The notes beneath the pieces were generated by a model. That model did not search any database. It had not been told where the DNA came from and was given only the letters and a program-made list of their open reading frames with translations. From NCBI GenBank assembly GCA_019639075.1, contig JAHBSO010000010.1, positions 54,890-118,889 on the forward strand: DNA of 64,000 nt, read 5' to 3'. Positions within the stretch are counted from its first letter, which is position 1. Each line of letters begins with the position of its first letter. This DNA is from Actinomycetota bacterium. Lineage in GTDB: Bacteria > Actinomycetota > Acidimicrobiia > Acidimicrobiales > Iamiaceae. The translations under genes were made by a program, and so were the position numbers. Shown one piece after another: positions 59,251-64,000 of this stretch.

Positions 59251-62200
59251 ATGGACGAGCGAGTCACCCATGGCACGGTCGCAAGCGCACCAGCGGGGCA
59301 CGGGGCCGGGAACGGACGCGGGAACGTCGACCCACACGGTGCCGGCTCGCTCGTGAAGGACCGCGCCTGGCTCATCTTCCTCATCGCGGGCACGGTCGGC
59401 TCGATCGCGGCCGCGCTGACGGGCTCGCCCGCGGCGATGGGCGCGGTCGGTCTCGCAACCGGCGTGACCGCGGCGGCCATCGGCCTGTCCCGCAAGGACG
59501 ACGCCGAGGGCCACGCCGGACCGTGGCGCCTCTTCTCCCTCGCCGGCGTGGCCTTCATCTCCGCCAGCATCATCCGCCTCGTCCACGGCCAGATCGCCGG
59601 TGAGAGCGCCCCGTTCCCGTCGCCGGCCGACGCCGTCGCCCTCAGCGGTCACGTCTTCCTCATCCTCGGCGCCACCCGCCTGGGCCAGTTGCGATCGCCG
59701 GAGCGGGACCGCACCGCGATCATCGACGGCGCCATCATCGCCATCGGCGTGCAGACCCCGGTGTGGGCGACGCTGCTGTACCCGTACCTGACGGACCCCT
59801 CGATCCCGCTCGACGAACGGGTCCTCAACGGCGTCTACAACCTGATGACCACGATCGTGCTGGCGATCGTCGGCCGTCTCGCCGTCGGTCCCGGGGCCCG
59901 CACGCTCAGCTACCGGCTGCTCGCGCTCGCGGTCCTCTGCGTGTTCGTCCAGGACACCCTCGCCACCGTCAACACCGTCAACGGCCTGTCGTTCCGGGCC
60001 GACCGGGCGCTCACCGCCCCGATCTTCGTGCTGTTCGGCGCCGCCGGCCTGCACCCCCACCACCTCCGCATCGCCGAGGCCAGGGCCCGGTTGGAGGTCA
60101 ACCTGAGCTGGCAGCGCGTCGCCGCGCTCGTGGTCAGCCTGCTCATCCCTCCCGTGGTCATCGGCGCGCAGATCGCCACGGGCAACGACCCGTCGCTCGT
60201 GGTCGCCTCGGTCAGCATGGGTGTCCTGATCCTGCTGGTGATGATCCGCTTCTGGCTCCTCGCCAAGTCCCAGGAGCGGTCGGTCCGCCTCCAGGGCATC
60301 CAGCGCGACGCCAACGCGGACCTCGCCGCCGCGTCGAGCCGCCACGGCCTCTACCGGGTCGCCCTCCGGGCGGTGGGCCGCCTGGTCGACCGACCCGACG
60401 GTCGCGTGTCGCTGGCCGAGGTCGCCGGGCGCAGCTACCGGGTCGTCGACGCCGTCGGTCGAGGCTCCGAGGACGCCATCGCCACCACCGGCGACCTGTC
60501 CGACCTGACCGAGCTCGTGGCCGGCGAGCTGCTGGCCAGCCGGTCCGTGGCCGTCGACCGCGTCCCGCCGGTCGACGTCGGCCCCGAGGCCCACGACCGC
60601 TCGCCGGTCGACGTGCTCGTCGTCCCCCTCGTCATCCAGGCCCGTCCCGCCGGCGCCATCATCATCTCCACCAGCAAGCCGATCACCCGACCCGTGCGGG
60701 AGAGCATCGAGACGCTGGCGTCGACGCTGTCGCTCGCCCTCGAGTCGGCGACCCTCACCGAGAACCTCCACCGGCGCCGCAGCGAGCGCCGCTTCCGGGC
60801 CCTCGTCGAGAACTCCTCCGACATGATCCTCGTCGTCGACGAGGAGGGCTTCATCACCTTCTCCAGCCCGGCCACCCAACGGCTCCTCGGCCTCCCGGAA
60901 CGCACGGTCGTCGGCAGCCACCCGGCCCGCTGGGTCCACCCCGACGACTGGGCCCCCCTCGCCGCCGCGCTGGAGGTCGGCCACAACGAGGGCAACGACC
61001 TCGAGGTGCGGGTCCAACACGTCGACGGCAGCCACCGCTGGTTCGAGGTGCGGGTCCGCGACCTGCGCCACGACCCCGAGATCGACGGCCTGGTCGTCAC
61101 CGCCCGCGAGATCAGCGATCGCAAGGCCACCGAGGAGCGCCTGGCCGAGAGCGAGGCCTGGTTCCGCGCCCTGGTCCAGAACTCGTCCGACGTCGTGGCC
61201 GTGGTCGACAACGCCGGGCGCTGCACCTACGTCAGCCCGGCGATCCGCGACATCCTCGGCTACGAGCCCGAGGAGCTGGTCGGCCGCCCGGCGCTCGAGA
61301 TGCTCGCGCCGGAGGACGTCGAGGAGTTCGTCGCCCTCTACCCCGAGCTGTCGACGAACTCGGTGGGCAGCTCGCTGCGGGTCCGCCAGGTCGAGGTGCG
61401 AACCGTGCACCGCTCGGGCGACATCCGCGTCGTCGACATCACCCTGAGCGACATGCGCCACGAGCCCGCCGTCCGGGGCATCGTGCTCAACGTCCGTGAC
61501 GTCACCGTCCGCAAGGCCCTCGAGCGCGACCTCCGGTACCAGGCGCTGCACGACTCGCTCACCGGCCTCCCGAACCGCACGATGTTCACCCAGCAGATCG
61601 CGGCGGCGCTGCGGGCCGCCGACGGCGAGGCCGGCACGGTCGGGGCGCTCGTCATCGACCTCGACGACTTCAAGACGGTGAACGACAGCCTCGGCCACGC
61701 GGTCGGCGACGAGCTCCTGAAGCTCGCCGCCACCCGCCTCGCCGGGCACCTGACCTCGTCGGACTTCGCGGCCCGGCTCGGCGGCGACGAGTTCGCCGTG
61801 CTCGTCCGCAACGTCGACGGCGTCCCCGGCATGCTCACCGTCGCCAACAACGTGCTCGACGTCATGTCCGAGCCGTTCCGGGTGCAGGGCCGCGAGATCC
61901 GGGTCACGTGCAGCATCGGCATCGCGGTGAGCACCGGCGACCTCGACGCCGAGATCCTGCTGCGCAGCGCGGACGTCGCCATGTACCTGGCCAAGGACCA
62001 GGGCAAGGCCCGGGCCGCGGTCTTCGAGGCCCACCTGCACACCAGCATCTTCGAGCGACTCGAGATGAAGGCCGACCTGGTCCGGGCCATCGAGGACGGC
62101 CAGCTCCGCTGCGTCTACCAGCCGATGGTCTCGCTCCAGACCGGGCGGCTCACCGGCGTCGAGGCCCTCGTCCGCTGGGAGCACCCCGAACGGGGCCTGC

Positions 62201-62856
62201 TCTCCCCCGACGTGTTCATCAGCCTCGCCGAGGACACCGGCCTCATCGTGCCGCTCGGCCGATGGGTGCTCCACGAGGCCTGCCAGCAGCTCCGCCAGTG
62301 GCAGCTCCTCCTCTCGGCGGAGTCGGCGCTCACCATGAGCGTCAACCTGTCGGTCCGCCAGCTCAGCCACGAGCACCTGGTGCGCGACGTCCGCGAGGCG
62401 GTCCAGCAGGCCGGCCTCGACCCGTCGATGATCACCCTGGAGATCACCGAGACCACCCTCATGAACGACACCGAGGCCAACGGCGGCCGCCTCCGCGAGC
62501 TGCACGACCTCGGCCTGTCCCTGGCCGTCGACGACTTCGGCACCGGCTACTCGTCGCTCCAGTACGTGCAGCGCTTCCCGGTCGACATCATCAAGATCGA
62601 CCGCAGCTTCATCTCCGGCCTCGGCACCAACCCCGGCGACACCGCGGTGGTGCAATCGATGATCGAGCTGTCCCAGCGGCTGGGCGTCCACACCGTCGCC
62701 GAGGGCATCGACCGACCCGAGCAGGTCACGCTCCTGCGTTCGCTCGGCGCCGACCTCGGCCAGGGCTTCCTCTTCTCCCCGCCGATCACCGCCGACGAGA
62801 TCACCCGCATGCTCGAGGCCAGCCCCCAGGGCAACCCCCGCCTGCTCCTGCACTGA
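59251..62856 (+). CDS. GAF-PAS-PAS-GGDEF-EAL membrane sensor (c-di-GMP synthase/hydrolase)
   Basis: A 1201-residue protein. About eight membrane helices (residues 35-345) form a putative sensor; residues 360-505 look like GAF, two PAS domains follow (about 510-640 and 640-770). The GGDEF motif is intact at 844-848 (ARLGGDEFAVLV); the inhibitory RxxD reads TSSD, so product inhibition is probably absent. The EAL motif is intact (Glu971-Ala-Leu), with SVNLSVRQ, LEITET, DDFGTGYSSL, IKIDRSFI and AEGID present. Both activities are therefore plausible. The ATG at 59251 is used; a GTG at 59353 would still include all helices. Confidence 0.93.
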   Translation: MDERVTHGTVASAPAGHGAGNGRGNVDPHGAGSLVKDRAWLIFLIAGTVGSIAAALTGSPAAMGAVGLATGVTAAAIGLSRKDDAEGHAGPWRLFSLAGVAFISASIIRLVHGQIAGESAPFPSPADAVALSGHVFLILGATRLGQLRSPERDRTAIIDGAIIAIGVQTPVWATLLYPYLTDPSIPLDERVLNGVYNLMTTIVLAIVGRLAVGPGARTLSYRLLALAVLCVFVQDTLATVNTVNGLSFRADRALTAPIFVLFGAAGLHPHHLRIAEARARLEVNLSWQRVAALVVSLLIPPVVIGAQIATGNDPSLVVASVSMGVLILLVMIRFWLLAKSQERSVRLQGIQRDANADLAAASSRHGLYRVALRAVGRLVDRPDGRVSLAEVAGRSYRVVDAVGRGSEDAIATTGDLSDLTELVAGELLASRSVAVDRVPPVDVGPEAHDRSPVDVLVVPLVIQARPAGAIIISTSKPITRPVRESIETLASTLSLALESATLTENLHRRRSERRFRALVENSSDMILVVDEEGFITFSSPATQRLLGLPERTVVGSHPARWVHPDDWAPLAAALEVGHNEGNDLEVRVQHVDGSHRWFEVRVRDLRHDPEIDGLVVTAREISDRKATEERLAESEAWFRALVQNSSDVVAVVDNAGRCTYVSPAIRDILGYEPEELVGRPALEMLAPEDVEEFVALYPELSTNSVGSSLRVRQVEVRTVHRSGDIRVVDITLSDMRHEPAVRGIVLNVRDVTVRKALERDLRYQALHDSLTGLPNRTMFTQQIAAALRAADGEAGTVGALVIDLDDFKTVNDSLGHAVGDELLKLAATRLAGHLTSSDFAARLGGDEFAVLVRNVDGVPGMLTVANNVLDVMSEPFRVQGREIRVTCSIGIAVSTGDLDAEILLRSADVAMYLAKDQGKARAAVFEAHLHTSIFERLEMKADLVRAIEDGQLRCVYQPMVSLQTGRLTGVEALVRWEHPERGLLSPDVFISLAEDTGLIVPLGRWVLHEACQQLRQWQLLLSAESALTMSVNLSVRQLSHEHLVRDVREAVQQAGLDPSMITLEITETTLMNDTEANGGRLRELHDLGLSLAVDDFGTGYSSLQYVQRFPVDIIKIDRSFISGLGTNPGDTAVVQSMIELSQRLGVHTVAEGIDRPEQVTLLRSLGADLGQGFLFSPPITADEITRMLEASPQGNPRLLLH

Positions 62857-62865
62857 CCGCTCCCC

Positions 62866-62900
62866 GTTCCTCGAGCGAGCGGAGCGAGTCGAAAGGCGAA
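62866..62900. repeat. Dispersed repeat copy, reverse orientation
   Basis: GTTCCTCGAGCGAGCGGAGC and continuing to CGAAAGGCGAA, between the GGDEF-EAL and MgtE genes. Confidence 0.85.
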
Positions 62901-62941
62901 CCAAGCTGCCGGGGCAACCGCTCGGGCGGGGAACGGGCCGG

Positions 62942-62947
62942 TAACGT
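62942..62947 (+). promoter_or_regulatory. -10 box TAACGT for the MgtE-domain gene
   Basis: TAACGT 8 bases before the GTG at 62956; it fixes that start. Confidence 0.5.
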
Positions 62948-62955
62948 CGGCGGAC

Positions 62956-64000
62956 GTGTCGTCCCCGCCGATCTTCGTGTCACGGCTGGTTCGCCTCCCA
63001 CTGGTCGACCGTGACGGCGGCGCGGTGGGGCGCATCCAGGACGTGGTCCTCGTCCCCTCGGGACGAGAGCTGCGCGTGCTCGGCCTCCTCGCCCAGGTCC
63101 AGCGGCGGACGATCTTCGTCAACATGGCCCGGATCGCCGAGATCGACGCCACCGGCGTCCGACTCCGCGGCGGCACGGTCGACATGCGGTCGTTCCAACG
63201 CCGCGAGGGCGAGATGCTCGCCGTCAAGGACGCGTTCGACACGCGCATCGGCGACGAGTACCTGACCGACCTGGCCATCAGCCCCGGCCCCGACCAGGCG
63301 TTCTGGTACACGACGAAGGCCGCGCTCGGCCGCCGCGGTCCCCTCCGGCGACGGGCACCGCACGTGGTGCCCTACGACACGATCGCCGGCACCTTCGCCG
63401 GCACCCCGGAGATGACCGAGGTCGCCGAGCTGCGCGAGCTGCACCCCACCGACGTGGTCGCCCGCCTCCGCGCCCTGCCCCTCGCCCGGCGCCAACAGAT
63501 CGTGTCGCTCCTCGCCGACGAGCAGGTCGCCGAGATCCTCGAGGAGATGGACGACGAGGAGGCGGTGCGCCTCGTCGAGAGCCTCGGCCTCGAGCGCACC
63601 GTCCACATCATCGAGGAGATGGAGCCCGACGACGCCGTCGACCTGCTCGCCGACCTCGACGAGGCCGACCGGTCCGAGCTGCTGACCCGCATGCGACCCG
63701 AGGAGAGCACGCCGCTGCGCCGCCTGCTCTCCTACGACGAGAACACCGCCGGCGGCCTCATGACCCCCGAACCGGTGGTGCTCACCCCGACCACGACCGT
63801 CGCCGAGGCCCTCGCGCAGATCCGCGTGCGGGAGGTGCCGGCCGAGCTGGCCACCCAGATCTTCGTGGCCCAGGCACCGACCTCCACCCCGACCGGCCGC
63901 TACCTGGGCATGGTCGGGTTCCAACGCCTGCTGCGCGAGCGCCCGTCGACCCAGCTCGAGAACTGCCTGAGCGACTCGCTCGACCCCGTCGCGCCCGAGC
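62956..64000 (+). CDS. PRC-barrel / MgtE N-domain / CBS protein, truncated by window edge
   Basis: About 348 residues are visible. The N-terminus VSRLVRLPLVDRDGGAVGRIQDVVLVPSG is a PRC-barrel-like domain; residues about 155-265 (LRELHPTDVVARLRALPLARRQQIVSLLADEQVAEILEEMDDEEAVRLVESL) are the MgtE N-terminal helical repeats; then a CBS domain starts at TAGGLMTPEPVVLTPTTTVAEAL. Actinobacterial proteins of this architecture are often without the MgtE membrane domain, so they may regulate Mg transport rather than perform it; the missing C-terminus would tell. Start set by the TAACGT box. Confidence 0.85.
   Translation, partial: MSSPPIFVSRLVRLPLVDRDGGAVGRIQDVVLVPSGRELRVLGLLAQVQRRTIFVNMARIAEIDATGVRLRGGTVDMRSFQRREGEMLAVKDAFDTRIGDEYLTDLAISPGPDQAFWYTTKAALGRRGPLRRRAPHVVPYDTIAGTFAGTPEMTEVAELRELHPTDVVARLRALPLARRQQIVSLLADEQVAEILEEMDDEEAVRLVESLGLERTVHIIEEMEPDDAVDLLADLDEADRSELLTRMRPEESTPLRRLLSYDENTAGGLMTPEPVVLTPTTTVAEALAQIRVREVPAELATQIFVAQAPTSTPTGRYLGMVGFQRLLRERPSTQLENCLSDSLDPVAPE

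Noticed and set aside
59071..62904. Minus-strand open frame of over 1200 codons
   Set aside because: It is the antisense of the GGDEF-EAL gene, low-complexity in composition and without domain motifs.

Overview
The window is high-GC DNA with strong third-position GC, frequent GTG starts, many ATGA/GTGA stop-start overlaps and TANNNT -10 boxes placed 6-9 bases before start codons. Together with cytochrome bd plus a fused CydDC, paired ClpP subunits with a ClgR-like regulator, an LPXTG surface protein and several NAD(P)H-dependent dihydrodipicolinate-reductase-like and amidohydrolase genes, this points to an actinobacterium, most likely of the class Acidimicrobiia. That placement is an inference from gene content, not from a phylogenetic marker.

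Layout, left to right. 1-11126: a minus-strand DNA-repair block recC-recB-recD followed by sbcD-sbcC (sbcC leaves the window). 11240-14262: a cytochrome P450, a small membrane protein and two GNAT acetyltransferases. 14446-16032: a clgR-like regulator ending in Leu-Ala-Ala, facing and overlapping two clpP genes, one with an intact catalytic triad and one with His and Asp replaced; a perfect palindrome lies upstream of the pair. 16096-20249: an N4/N6-type DNA methyltransferase with an unknown C-terminal domain, a DUF1707/LiaF-like/class III cyclase fusion, and pirin. 20250-25026: an unusual mirrored repeat structure, a DHA2 exporter divergent from its TetR regulator with twin operators, an aldo/keto reductase and a Tat-type lipoprotein dioxygenase. 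25093-33360: a dihydrodipicolinate-reductase-like protein, 3-methyladenine glycosylase I, an AhpD-like protein, and the cydA-cydB-cydDC operon. 33507-47333: a B12-type radical SAM protein with tandem winged-helix modules, a cell-wall-anchored DUF6351-type protein, a second reductase paralogue with a frameshifted amidohydrolase, a sulfotransferase-like protein, a vWA lipoprotein, a second amidohydrolase and a secreted seven-repeat propeller protein.

48260-53398 is a compact genomic island in the 3' half of tRNA-Ala(TGC). A 42-bp perfect repeat of the tRNA end (54 bp with two mismatches) flanks about 5.06 kb that encodes a tyrosine integrase, an excisionase-like protein, an overlapping XRE-GNAT pair behind an operator-like palindrome, a MafI-like/CPCC protein and several unknown small genes. 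A 30-bp direct repeat lies just inside both ends. Base composition is visibly less extreme in the island and in the two genes right of it (53544-54835).

54918-64000: an ATP-grasp ligase translationally coupled to a short EamA-type transporter, a zinc-ribbon metallopeptidase, an acyltransferase with a FeeM/GNAT-like appearance, a 1201-residue GAF-PAS-PAS-GGDEF-EAL protein and the start of an MgtE-domain protein.

Two repeat families run through the core genome part: a dispersed element built on CTTTCGACTCGCTCCGCTCG and its reverse complement, always just after gene ends, and two copies of a 20-21 bp stem hairpin beginning TTTCCCCTGTGG.
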